Positions 34,701 to 43,941 of a DNA stretch of 64,000 nucleotides are shown here, one piece after another. The DNA is taken from the NCBI GenBank assembly GCA_025594325.1, contig JANHCV010000001.1:3596001-3660000 (forward strand), read 5' to 3'. Each line of letters starts with the position of its first letter. Positions within the stretch are counted from its first letter, which is position 1. The translations under genes were made by a program, and so were the position numbers. The DNA is from Blastocladiella emersonii ATCC 22665. Taxonomy: Eukaryota; Blastocladiomycota; Blastocladiomycetes; Blastocladiales; Blastocladiaceae. The notes below the pieces were generated by a model. It did no database searches. It was not told the origin of the DNA and saw only the letters and a list, made by a program, of their open reading frames with translations.

Positions 34701-35244
34701 TCATCTCGGAGACGAGGGTGTAGAGGACAAAGGCGCCCGAGATCTGGTGCGGGATCGAGGCGTGGATGAAGGCGTTGAGGTCGGCCATGACGTCGGTGAA
34801 CTCGTCGGCGTCGAACCAGGCCATCTTGAGCATGAGGGCGAGGACCTGGGCGAGCGCGGACGTGACGAAGCGCTCGGCGTGGACGTGGGTCTGCAGGAAG
34901 TTGAGGACGTAGGTCTTGAGCTGGATCTTCTGCTCGAGGGCGAGCAGCGAGAAGTGGTTGAGGACCAGGGCCTTGAGGTGGTTGATGGCGAAGGTCAGGA
35001 CGTAGGGGTCGGTGGCGGCTTCAAGCAGGATCGAGGTCTGGGCGATGCCGTCGATGGGGGTGGTGGCGGTGAAGGCGAGCTCGGCGCCTGTGGGCGGCAG
35101 CGCGGCGACGGCGGCGTCGGCGGCCGTAAACGACGGGAAGGCGCGGGCGAGGGCCGTCTCGGCGCGCTTGCGGTCGGCGGGCGACGCGGCCGTGTACAGC
35201 TGGCGGCACAGCGCCTGCACGCTTGCGAGCGTGGCGTCATCCAT
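31715..35244 (-). CDS. XPO7: Exportin-7 (importin-beta family nuclear transport receptor)
   Basis: Four exons (35244-33816, 33747-33620, 33562-31827, 31769-31715) give 1,115 residues, near human XPO7/RanBP16 (1,087). Family-specific blocks appear in order: an N-terminal AS-VQALCRQLYTAASPADRK-type start, YVLNFLQTH, FDADEFTDVMADL, then in exon 3 FRKSYIGESAQRASKVYDPL, RLLHDLSLGYVSVK, LFRDLRGCL, LNSVNGILLFRETSRLLR and SGGYANFGVFGLYRDDA. The end matches RDRLTNNIG|AFRRE, split by the last intron. XPO7 exports and imports a broad set of cargos with Ran-GTP. It is absent from budding yeast, so its presence supports a lineage outside the classic yeasts. Introns are GTACGC, GTTCGT and GTACGT, all ending TAG. 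Confidence 0.92.
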
Positions 35245-35628
35245 GGTGTTGGTGGTTTCTTGTCGCTGGCGCCGGGGGTCGATGCGTGGCAGCTCCGTCG
35301 CGTTGCGTAGCGTTTCCGTGTGCGAGCGTCGCGTCGATCGGCGTGTGGGATGTCGTGAGGGAGGGGAGGAGAGGCGGCGTGGCGAGCGGCCGCCGCAGGA
35401 CCGACCGGGGGCGACCGGCGACCCGAGGGGGCCCGAAAACGCGGCCACGTGAGCCCCTCTGGCGCGCGCGTTCCTCTTGTCGCGGTGGCGCTCGCTCGCG
35501 CTGACTTTTTGCCCCGCTCGCTCTCCCCTCCCCGCTCAAGGGACACTGCGCCGCACCGCCGGCTCTCCCTGCAACGCAATCAGCACCACGCATCGACCCC
35601 TGCCTGAGCGCGATCCACTCGCGGAACC
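35245..35628. promoter_or_regulatory. Divergent promoter between XPO7 and the aftiphilin/Laa2-like gene
   Basis: A 384 bp gap separates two outward-facing start codons. It is G-rich on the XPO7 side and C/T-rich toward the plus-strand gene. No other feature was recognised. Confidence 0.5.
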
Positions 35629-37805
35629 ATGTCCATCTCGACGCTGGACGACCCCGGCTTCGGCAACCCGTGGGCCGACGAGTCTGCGCCCGCCGTGCCT
35701 GCTGCTCCGACTGCCGTTGCACCGGCGGCCGCTGCAACGTCCACGGGCGACGTGAGCGCGGCACCCGCCCAGTTCAACGCCTTTGGTACGGGGTCTCGCA
35801 CCTCGCACCGCACCGTGCCTCGTCCTCGTCGCGAGCCTGACCCCGCGCTTCTCGACTGGGTTTAGCTGATCCCGCGCCCTTCACGAGCGCGAGTGCGAGT
35901 GTGAGCAACGGCGCCAGCCCGCTCGGCTCGAACACCAACCTCGCCGACAAGCACGGCTCGCAGCTCGACATCTTCCAGAGCCTGCCGTCGCTCGCTGCTG
36001 CCACCGCGACCGCGTTGCCCACTACGCCGCAGACCGTGACCGTCGACCCGGCGTTTGTCGCCCTGCCCATCGCCTCGCCCGCCAGCGCATCGCCATCGGG
36101 CCCCTCGGCGTTCGGCCAGTTTGACGGACTGGACGCATTTGCCTCGGCACCCGCACCACCTACTACCACCGCGGCACCATCGACGACGACGGCCGACGCG
36201 GGCTTCTCGGCGTTCGGGTCCGACGACGACCCGTTCGGCCTCGGCACCGCCGCCGCTCCTGCGCCTGCTGCGCCACCCGCTGCGGCGACCGCGCCAGCCG
36301 ACGACCCGTTCGCCGGCTTCAGCGCCGCCTTTGACTCGAGTCTACCCGCCCCCGCTCCCGTGGTCCCGACCAAGGATGCCGACGTCGATCTCTTTGCCCC
36401 GCCCGCCCCTCCCGCACCATCCGAGCCCGCTGCTGCGCCCGAGCCAACGACCACCGCCACGGACGCGTTTGGCGCTTTCGGCAGCGACGCGGGGGACGCG
36501 TGGACGACTGCCGCGCCCGCTGCTGCTGCGCCAGTCGACGCTGCCGCGGTACCCGCTGCGGCCACCGCCGACAACGAGTTTGCCTTTGTCGACGCACCTC
36601 TCGCACCGCCGGCTGCTGACGCGCCTGTGGCAACCAACGACGACTTTGGCGTCTTTGACGCGGCTCCCGCCCCCGCGCCAGCAGCTCCGCCAGCACCCGC
36701 CGCCGATGACGACTTTGGTTTCTTTGACGCCGCGCCTGCACCCGCTCCTGTCTCGCGCGACGTGACCACCGCCACCGATGACGATGACGGGTTCGGCGAC
36801 TTTGGCGGCTTCTCGACCGGCACCACCGCCGCCGCGGGCCAGGGCGGCACCGGCGACGACGATTTCGGCGACTTTGGCGATTTCTCGACCGGCGCGGCAA
36901 CCACGGCCGCGGATGACGACTTTGGCGCGTTCGGGACCCCCGCCGCACCCGCGGCCGCCGCACCACCAGCGCCGGTCCCGGCCCCCGTGCCCGCGATCCC
37001 CGCCCTCCCCGCGGTCCTCGGCCACCTGTCGCTCGGCACGCTCCCGACCACGGGCGTGTTTGACCTGCAGTCCTTCCTCGCCGAGGGCCCCGGCGCCACC
37101 CCCGTCACTTCATCCATGGTCCCAGTCCCGACGCTGCACGTCGGCAGCACGTACACCTCCCCTGGCGAGGGCCACGAGTACGCGCGCGTGTCGCTGAACC
37201 CGCAGTTTGCGCGGCACGCGTATTTCGCCGACTTCCAGCGCCTGGCCGGCGAGCCGCTGTTCGACGAGAACATCAACCAGCGGATCCGGTGGCGCCGGTC
37301 GCTCGCCAAGAAGCTGTTCCTCGCCGCGCTCGACGTGCCCGTCGACTACGACGACGCCCGTGACGACGCGCGTGCGCGGACCGAGCGCAAGATCAAGGCC
37401 GCGGGGGCCTCGCCGCCGGCGGTCGCGACGACCAACATTGGTGGCGGGTCCTCGTCCAACCAGGCGCTCGCGGGTACCCCTGCCGCGGACCCGGGCCAGA
37501 TCCCGCTACCTGTATCGGTGCTGTCCCCGGCGTCGCCGCTGCCGAACCTCGAGACGCTGGCGGCGCTGGCGGCGCTGTCCGAGGACGAGCTGCGCGGCAA
37601 ACCCGACCGCGAGCTCGCGGAGCTGCAGCAGATCCTGGCGCACGCGGTGCAGGGCCTGCACGCGCAGATCAACTACTTCCTCGACGCGCGCGAGCAGCTG
37701 CAGCTCGACGCCGAAATGCACAACAAGATGATCAGCGTGCTCGTCCAGCAGGCGCAGAAGTCGCACCAGCGGCTCAAGAAGGGGTCGCCGCCCAAGCGCA
37801 AGTAG
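35629..37805 (+). CDS. Aftiphilin/Laa2-like clathrin-adaptor accessory protein
   Basis: Two exons (35629-35785 and 35866-37805; intron GTACGG...TTTAG) encode 698 residues. The first ~450 residues are disordered and rich in Ala/Pro/Thr. They are studded with short adaptor-binding motifs: NPW near the start, DPF (DDDPFG, DDPFAGF), and many acidic DDDFGDFG/DDFGFF/DDGFGDFGGF units. DPF/DPW bind AP-2 alpha-ear and acidic DFGxF units bind gamma-ear domains of AP-1/GGA. A folded C-terminal part contains NPQFARHAYFADFQRLAG and INQRIRWRRSLAKKLFLAAL, and a helical end (LQQILAHAVQGLHAQIN...). Motif content fits aftiphilin and yeast Laa2, which help AP-1 in endosome-TGN traffic. Homology is inferred from motifs, not full alignment. 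Confidence 0.5.
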
Positions 37806-37874
37806 TTGGGCGATGGTTTAACACATGTGGATGGTCTAATTGTTGCTACTACGATGCTAAGTACATAATACTCG

Positions 37875-38733
37875 TCATGCCTCGACGCGCTCGCCGCCCT
37901 CGTCCTGCGCGGCCTCAAGCTCGGCGATCCGCGCGCGCAGCCGCGCCATGGCCGCCTCGTACTTGGCGATCTGAACCCCATTCCGCGCGACCTGGTCGTC
38001 GAGCGAGGCGAGGAACTCGGCGTCGGTCAGCATGCGCACGGGGAGCCACTTGGTGTTGACCATGACGTCGTTGGCCTGCGCGCGGAGGCTCTCGAGGAAC
38101 GACGGCTGCTTCCTCTCCTCATCCCCCTCCTGCCGGTGCTTCCACAGCAACACCTCCTGGCGCGTGTGCCGCGCCCACGTCACGGTCGCCTGGCCGAGCC
38201 CCGCGACGCCCGCCGCGACGAGCGTCGCCGGGACCAGCCCGCGCCGCCCGTACACGAGCAGCGTGCTCACCGCGCCGGTCCCCGCGCCCGCGCCGATCGA
38301 CGCCAGCAGCGCGTGCCGGTCCTGCGCCGTCGAGCCTTCGCCGAGCTCGGCGGTCGCGACGGCCCGGTTGATCATGTACCGCGAGGCTACACGAGATGGC
38401 AGTTAGCGAGGGCGGGAGGGAACGACGGGGGGTCCGTAGTGCGCACAGAAGAAGCCGAGGCCGATGCTGCCCCACATGAACGCCATGCCGGCGGCCGTGG
38501 GCGCGACGGGGAGCCGCTTGTACGCACCCGTCACGAGGCCGACGCCGTACCCGGCGACCGCTACGGGGAGGGCGGGTGTGAGGACTCGGCGCGAGTACCT
38601 GGACCGAATCGGCCGTACTCGCAACGACGCTGTTCTGCACGATGCTCAGCGGCGGAGCGCCCGCCGGCTTGGCTGCCGTCTGTTGCTGCGTGTTAGCGGG
38701 TTCCGCTTGCATGGTGTTACTCTCGCGATTCAT
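37875..38733 (-). CDS. Small multi-pass membrane protein, function unknown
   Basis: Three exons (38733-38619, 38560-38447, 38386-37875) splice in frame to 246 residues. Hydrophobic segments are at about residues 38-50, 60-80, 105-130 and 132-150, containing Gly/Ala-rich stretches (SIGAGAGTGAVSTLLVYG). The C-terminal third is charged and helical, probably coiled coil, ending ELEAAQDEGGERVEA. The Gly-rich helices recall Tim17/Tim22-type inner-membrane proteins, but no family signature was found, so no function is given. Two ATGs compete: 38733 and 38712 (ACCATGC, better context). The 5' splice site of intron 1 is GTACGG at 38618, since the nearer GTACTC breaks the frame. Its stop lies 69 bp from the previous gene's stop. 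Confidence 0.62.
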
Positions 38734-38843
38734 GGGATGTCGGTGTGACGAGAGGAGCAGCGACCAGTCGAGGCCGCCGTCAACACGACTCGTCGCCGCG
38801 CGTCGTCCTCACTCTCCCCTCAACCGATACTAAACGTAAACTA

Positions 38844-39473
38844 ATGCTATCACTTCCAAGCTCCACAAGCCCGCGCTTCCTGGCCGTCTGCGCGCTACTC
38901 GCCGTGCTATGGCCACTGGCCGTCCCGCTGTTCCTCCCGGGTCTCGCCATCACGGCCGTCGCGCTCGGGCTCGGCGCTCTGGTCCTCGCCGGCCTCGCAC
39001 TCCAAACCGTCGCGGCGTCGGCATGGTCGCTTGCGACGCTCGCCGCCAAATCGCTCGTCGGCACGCTGTTCGCCGCGACGCAGGCCGTGACGCGGCCCGT
39101 GCGCCGCAAGCCGCCGACGAAGCGCGCGCGCCGCCTGAGCTTACGTGGAGACCGCGTCGACGCGCTGTACCGCGGGTTCATGCCGCCATCGCGTAGCGAT
39201 GACCTGGATGCGGGCGCGCTCGCGGTCGCGGTCGCGGTCTCGGTACCGGGGAGTCGCCGGAACAGCGGCCGCCGAGTGGGCGCCGCGGGCGCGGCTGTCG
39301 CGAAGCTCGCCGTCGAGTCGCTCCCGCTGCCCGCGGCGGGGTCGTCGTGGGACGGGGCCACGGGAGGAGGAGGTCTCATGGCGCGGAAACCGTCGACGAC
39401 GGATCTCGGGCACCGGCTCAGCGTCGCGACCACGGGCATCGGGAACGAGATGCCGCCGATGCGCAGCGCGTGA
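38844..39473 (+). CDS. Hypothetical protein with an N-terminal hydrophobic hairpin
   Basis: Single exon, 209 residues from the ATG at 38844. Residues ~12-65 are strongly hydrophobic (VCALLAVLWPLAVPLFLPG, then AITAVALGLGALVLAGLAL), likely two membrane helices. They are followed by a basic patch (RPVRRKPPTKRARRLSLRGD) and a disordered Ser/Ala/Gly tail. I do not recognise a family. The hydrophobic hairpin plus basic patch suggests a small membrane protein facing the cytosol. The gene starts 110 bp from the divergent membrane-protein gene on the other strand and ends 73 bp from the LRR gene's stop. Confidence 0.5.
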   Translation: MLSLPSSTSPRFLAVCALLAVLWPLAVPLFLPGLAITAVALGLGALVLAGLALQTVAASAWSLATLAAKSLVGTLFAATQAVTRPVRRKPPTKRARRLSLRGDRVDALYRGFMPPSRSDDLDAGALAVAVAVSVPGSRRNSGRRVGAAGAAVAKLAVESLPLPAAGSSWDGATGGGGLMARKPSTTDLGHRLSVATTGIGNEMPPMRSA

Positions 39474-39546
39474 GCTCGTAACCCATGCTGGTCTGGACTT
39501 CTCTCTCCATTGACTCTTGCAATATACCCCCGCCTCCAATGATCCA

Positions 39547-41874
39547 TTACAACGACCCGGCGCGTCGCGCCGCCGAGACCGCGCCGAACGAGCGCGAGTA
39601 CGACCCAGGCCGGATCCGGCCCATGGTCGCCGCCGCCGCCCTACCCCCCGGCACGCCGCCCCAGACCGCGGTACACACGCGCAGCCAGCACCGGATACTG
39701 CACAGGTCCCACGCGACGGGGACAAAGTTCCCGACGCACGCCTGGACCGCCGTGAACGTGATAGCGTCCGCGTCCTCGTCCTGCGGCGACCACCGGTAGA
39801 TGCCGCCCTTGCACGACCCGCACGTGCCGCGCGGCACCGTCAGCGCCAGCAGCAGCGGCGTCGGCAGGATCTGGAACACGCAGTAGTGCGCGTACGCCGA
39901 CGGAGGGCTCGGGATCGACATGCTCGCAAACGACGAGGCCGTGGACCCGAGTGTCGACGACGTGGACGCGGGCGATGGGAGCTGTGCGAGCGGCGTTGGG
40001 AGCGACGCGGCGCGCGGCGTCGCGGGCGGCATCCCCGCGCACAGCGGCTGCGATGCCGCCGCGGACCCGCGCCGCATTGTTGGAGACAGGGACGGGATCA
40101 GCTGGCTCGACATGGACATGGACGACGTCGACGACCCGGACCCCGCGGATGTCGCGACGTGCAGCTGCATGGTCGCGCGCGGCCGCGTCCGCGCCATCCC
40201 CGCACGCACGGCCGCCGTGCCCGGCGTGGACGTCTGCCCGTGGGCCGGTGGCGGCGACATGGCCTGGTCGATGCCCGTGGTCGTGGACGCCGAGTGCCAC
40301 GTCGACATGGTCGAAGCCGAGGGGGACACGGCGGCCGGCGCGCCTTTCCCCGCGGGCGCGATCGCGGGCGTCGAGATGGCGTGGATCCGGCCAAACGAGA
40401 CGCGTGTCGGCGACCCGCGGCCCGACTTGCGCGACGGCGCGGGCGGTGGGGAGAAGAGGCTGCGCGACGAGTCGAACGTGTCGCTGTCGTCCTGGTCGCG
40501 GTTGCCGTGGTCCCGGCTGCGGTCGTCGTCGTCGGAACTCGCGCTCATGGGCAGCGGCGACAGCTCGTCGACCGACACATCATCGGCGGCCGCGGCGCGC
40601 TCGTTGACGTCGTCGTGGTGGTGCGCGAGGACCGCGCCGACGTGGTCGCGGACCTTGGCCCACACGGTGCGCGCGTAGTCGACGTCGACGCCCGACCCGG
40701 GCCGGCGCGCGATCCGGGACGCGACGGCGCGCGCAGTCGGCTCGCCGCAGTACGGGTCGCACTTCCACGTCACGTCGCCGGTCGCCAGGTCCACGGCGTC
40801 GGCCCAGTCGGCGATCCGACGCGCCACCATGGCCGCGGGGCTCTGGTCCGCGTCCCCGCTGTCGTCGTCGTCGGCCTCGTCGTCGCTGCTCGCCCAGTGC
40901 GTCTCGTGCGGCTTGCTGCTGCCGCCGCTGCCGCCGCGCCCGCCGCCTGCATGGTGATGGTGGTGGTGGTGGTCCGAGACCTGCGCGAGCCAGTGCTCAA
41001 TGACCGCGCGCGGTGCTCCGGCGGCCTGCAGCTCGGCGACGACGTGGCGCGTGACGCGGCGGTGCGACGGGACCTGGACACCGCGCGGGTGGCGGCAGAA
41101 CGCGTGGAGTCCGCGGGCGCGCAGTGCAGCGGCCGTCGCCTGGAGCGCCATGGTGCGGAGCGACGGCGGGTTGGCGATGGGCTGCAGGATGCGGCGGACG
41201 GCGGCGGGCTCCATGGCGGCGGCCTGCTGCGAGTCGAGCGGGATCGGCGCCGTGACCGCTGCCGCGCCCGCGGTCGCAGCGAACGGGCCGAGCGACGACG
41301 TGAACGGGTTGCCGTCGACCCACAGCCGGCGCAGCGAGCGCATGCCGAGCAGCGTCGCGGGGACCGCCGCGAGCTGGTTCTCGGACACGTCGAGGACCGC
41401 GAGCTGCGTACACCGGACCAGCGAGCACGGCAGCGTCGTCAGCGCGTTGCCCGCGAGGTGCAGCTCCTCGAGGTTCGCCAGGCACGCGACCATGGGCGAC
41501 AGCCGCGTCAGCCGGTTGTGCCCGACATTCAGCTCGCGCAGCTCCGTCAGCGACCACAGCGTCAGCGGCAGCGACGTGAGCCCGTTGCTCGACAGGTTGA
41601 GGACGCGGAGGTGCGCCGCGAAGAAGGGCACGTAGGTCGGCGGCACCAGCAACGTCGTGAGCGGCGGGTCGTGGTGCGCGCACGTCACCTCGCGTAGGTC
41701 CGTGCTTGCCGGCAGCGGCTGTGAACGCTGGTGCTCCCCGTTGGGCGCAAAGACTTCGAGGACTGCCGCGTCCGTCGCCTCGTGCTTGCGCAGCAGGCCG
41801 ACCACGCCCGTCAGTGGCGGCGACGCGGCCTGCTGCTGATGTTGCACTTGCTGATGTGGCGCTGATTGATCCAT
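39547..41874 (-). CDS. Leucine-rich-repeat protein with Cys-containing C-terminus
   Basis: Single exon, 775 residues. About five LRRs lie at residues 85-210: HLRVLNLSSNGLTSLPLTLW, LRELNVGHNRLTRLS, LEELHLAGNALTTLP, LAVLDVSENQLAAVP and SLRRLWVDGNPFT. They are of the short plant/SHOC2-like type. A helical segment, a seven-His run, an acidic Ser/Asp linker and a ~300-residue Ser/Thr/Pro-rich region follow. The last ~110 residues are different: hydrophobic and Cys-rich, with a CGSCKGG motif and further Cys pairs. I do not know the family; LRRs suggest a protein-protein scaffold. The C-terminal Cys domain may be the functional part. The start (ATG at 41874) precedes a Gln/His-rich leader. Confidence 0.65.
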   Translation of the reverse strand: MDQSAPHQQVQHQQQAASPPLTGVVGLLRKHEATDAAVLEVFAPNGEHQRSQPLPASTDLREVTCAHHDPPLTTLLVPPTYVPFFAAHLRVLNLSSNGLTSLPLTLWSLTELRELNVGHNRLTRLSPMVACLANLEELHLAGNALTTLPCSLVRCTQLAVLDVSENQLAAVPATLLGMRSLRRLWVDGNPFTSSLGPFAATAGAAAVTAPIPLDSQQAAAMEPAAVRRILQPIANPPSLRTMALQATAAALRARGLHAFCRHPRGVQVPSHRRVTRHVVAELQAAGAPRAVIEHWLAQVSDHHHHHHHAGGGRGGSGGSSKPHETHWASSDDEADDDDSGDADQSPAAMVARRIADWADAVDLATGDVTWKCDPYCGEPTARAVASRIARRPGSGVDVDYARTVWAKVRDHVGAVLAHHHDDVNERAAAADDVSVDELSPLPMSASSDDDDRSRDHGNRDQDDSDTFDSSRSLFSPPPAPSRKSGRGSPTRVSFGRIHAISTPAIAPAGKGAPAAVSPSASTMSTWHSASTTTGIDQAMSPPPAHGQTSTPGTAAVRAGMARTRPRATMQLHVATSAGSGSSTSSMSMSSQLIPSLSPTMRRGSAAASQPLCAGMPPATPRAASLPTPLAQLPSPASTSSTLGSTASSFASMSIPSPPSAYAHYCVFQILPTPLLLALTVPRGTCGSCKGGIYRWSPQDEDADAITFTAVQACVGNFVPVAWDLCSIRCWLRVCTAVWGGVPGGRAAAATMGRIRPGSYSRSFGAVSAARRAGSL

Positions 41875-42166
41875 GTGTCAAGGTCAAGCTTGCCAACAGG
41901 AGAGCAGGGCAGGCGAGGAGAGGGGGCAAGCGGCCTGCTCGCGCCTGATCGGGGGACATTTGAGCGCGCCTCGCTCGTGGCCGTGACGCGTCTCGCAGTG
42001 AAATGAACGACGCGTCGCGTCAGCCGAAAACGCGTCGCTCATCCCTCAGTTACTCTCAGGAAGCGGCGGACGCGAGATTGGGCATGGTTTAGTTTTGAAG
42101 GCATGAGTTCGTTCCCGCAGAGGGCTATATTCCAACAACGAAGGAGCGAGCACGCATCGACACCGC
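41875..42166. other. 292 bp spacer
   Basis: Promoter side of the LRR gene and 3' flank of uL29. A CTATATT sequence near 42124 is the only AT-rich element. Confidence 0.4.
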
Positions 42167-42737
42167 TTAGGCGAGGACGGCGAACGAGCGCTGGGGGAAG
42201 TGCGTCGCCTTCTTCTGGGCCTTGACGGTCTTGATCTTCTTCTCCGAGGCGGTCAGGGCGCGGCGGATGGCGCGGGTCTTCTTGGCGCGGAGGTCCGTGG
42301 GGATGTACTTCTTGCCAGCGTACTGCTCGCGGACGGCAGCCTTGGTCTGCTGGTTGATGACGGTCAGAACGCGGGCAATCGAGCGGCGGACGTTGCGGCT
42401 AAAGATTTTGGGGGTGGGGTGGGGTGGCGCAGTCAGCACTCTGGTCTGGCTCGCGCGGGTGGCGAGCGGCCGCGCAGGGTTTCCCCCGGCCTCAAGGAAA
42501 TCGCAGTGACGACGCCGCACGGCGAAAATCCGCCGCGCAGAGTTCCGCTGGGCCGAGAGGAAACGCAGCGTCGCCAGAGCGACGAGAAAAAGGTACACAC
42601 ATCTCGAGGGGCTTCTGCTGCGACTGGCCAGACTGCTGCTTGACGCGCATGGCGAGCAGGTCGCGGCGGAGCTCGTCCAGCTGCTTGTTAAGCTCGGCCT
42701 TGTTCTTGCCGCGGAGCTCGAAGGTCTTGATCAGGCT
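42167..42737 (-). CDS. RPL35: Cytosolic 60S ribosomal protein uL29 (L35), start exon separate
   Basis: Two exons (42737-42601 and 42398-42167; intron 42600-42399, GTGTGT...TTTAG, 202 nt) encode SLIKTFELRGKNKAELNKQL, DELRRDLLAMRVKQQSGQ, then the family core RRSIARVLTVINQQTK, YIPTDLRAKKTRAIRRALT and FPQRSFAVLA. With an initiator Met the total is 123 residues, the family length. The first listed codon directly follows a CCGTAG acceptor, so the start codon is on an upstream exon, as in yeast RPL35. The best candidate is ATG at 43161-43159 (CACCATG), followed by GCAAGT, implying a 421 nt GC-AG intron. The protein binds near the nascent-chain exit tunnel. Confidence 0.93.
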
Positions 42738-43941
42738 CTACGGGAGCAAGAACCAAGACGCAGCGAGCAGCACGCAGAACAAGGACGCAGAGTAGGGTGT
42801 AGGTTCAGAGGTCCGAGAGGGACGGGCGAGCAGCGATTCGGCGCAGTGCGAGCGAGCGAGGCGGATGGTTGTTGGTGGTCACCGTGCGAGTTTCAGCGAA
42901 ACGGCGGCGATTCGTGCAGTTTCGAGTGCACATGCGAGCGTGCGGGCGAGCGAGCGAGCGAGCGGCGAGCGATAATTCCATGGTGCCGATAGCATCGAGG
43001 TATACACGGAGGGCGTGCGGGTGGTGGTGGTGGTGGGGCGGCAGGACGGCGAGGTCAGCGTTCGTGTCGCAGACGGTGGCCGCGCGTTTTCCGCCGTCTT
43101 CGTCTTCGTCGACGGCGGCGTTCGTTCGCGGGAAGTTACATGGGCGGCAGAAACTTGCCATGGTGATTTTGGGACCGACCGAAAAGAAGGAGGCGGGCCG
43201 AACAGCGTGGCGGCTCAGCGGTTGAGGCCTGGCGGCGGGTCGTTGCTTTCAAAGTAAAAATGCGCCACGCACGTGTGAGGTTCAGCCACTTCGAAGGCTG
43301 GCGACCGCCTCCATCAGAACTCCCGTCCTCCATCCCTGCTACCTTGCATGTTCGCTTCTGAGCCTTAAGTTGGAACAAGCACCGTGGAGCGTGAAGGCTA
43401 CTCCGCTGGCCACTCGTGGCAACAACCGCTCGCTGTGGTGGCGCGCCTCGACGCTGGCCATCCATCGGCCTTCAAATCGCTGCCGCACCGCCTTGCTGCC
43501 TCGAACGACACGCTGTACTCACCAACTTGGAGGTGCCAGCAACTCGCCGTTACTGCTGTGACCTACCGAGCTGAGAACCAAGCTGAGAACGCCTCACGGC
43601 CCCGGTTTGAGGATTCCTGCCCCGCGCGACTCACTCGAGTGACTCGAGCTCAGCTGCTGGTCGGCGTGTTCGAGTTGATCGCGGACTCCTCTCGCCCCCT
43701 TGTGGCGGCGTCGACGGGGTCACTTGCGACCGACCGACCGACCGACCGACCGACCGCCGCCTCCAAGTGAGGCTGAGCCACCTCGTGGGTCAGTGGCGGC
43801 GCTCTGGCGCTGTGGCGCCGAGCGAACAAGAACCGGCCTGAGCCGCGCCGGGTCCTCGCTCCCTGAGTAACCCGCAACCCATGCAACTTGAACCTCTCAG
43901 CGAGCCGTAACTTGCTGCACTATCTTCATCCAACACTCAAC
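42738..43941. other. uL29 upstream intron/promoter and unresolved spacer
   Basis: About 1.2 kb. The first ~420 bp is probably the uL29 first intron, and the ATG candidate lies at 43161. From 43260 to 43880 the DNA is visibly less GC-rich and has an open plus-strand frame (43384-43770) without recognisable features; I do not call it a gene. A GACC tandem repeat lies at 43728-43756. The end holds the promoter of the histone gene. Confidence 0.45.
43728..43756. repeat. GACC tetranucleotide tandem repeat
   Basis: About seven perfect GACC units in the spacer upstream of the CENP-A-like gene. It is a simple microsatellite. Confidence 0.85.

Noticed and set aside
38561-38598. A 38 nt intron (GTACTC donor) in the small membrane-protein gene
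   Set aside because: It gives the wrong phase; the GTACGG donor at 38618 gives a normal 58 nt intron and keeps frame.
43384-43770. Plus-strand open frame of 128 codons upstream of the histone gene
   Set aside because: No conserved motif, contains the GACC repeat, and could be chance in lower-GC DNA.
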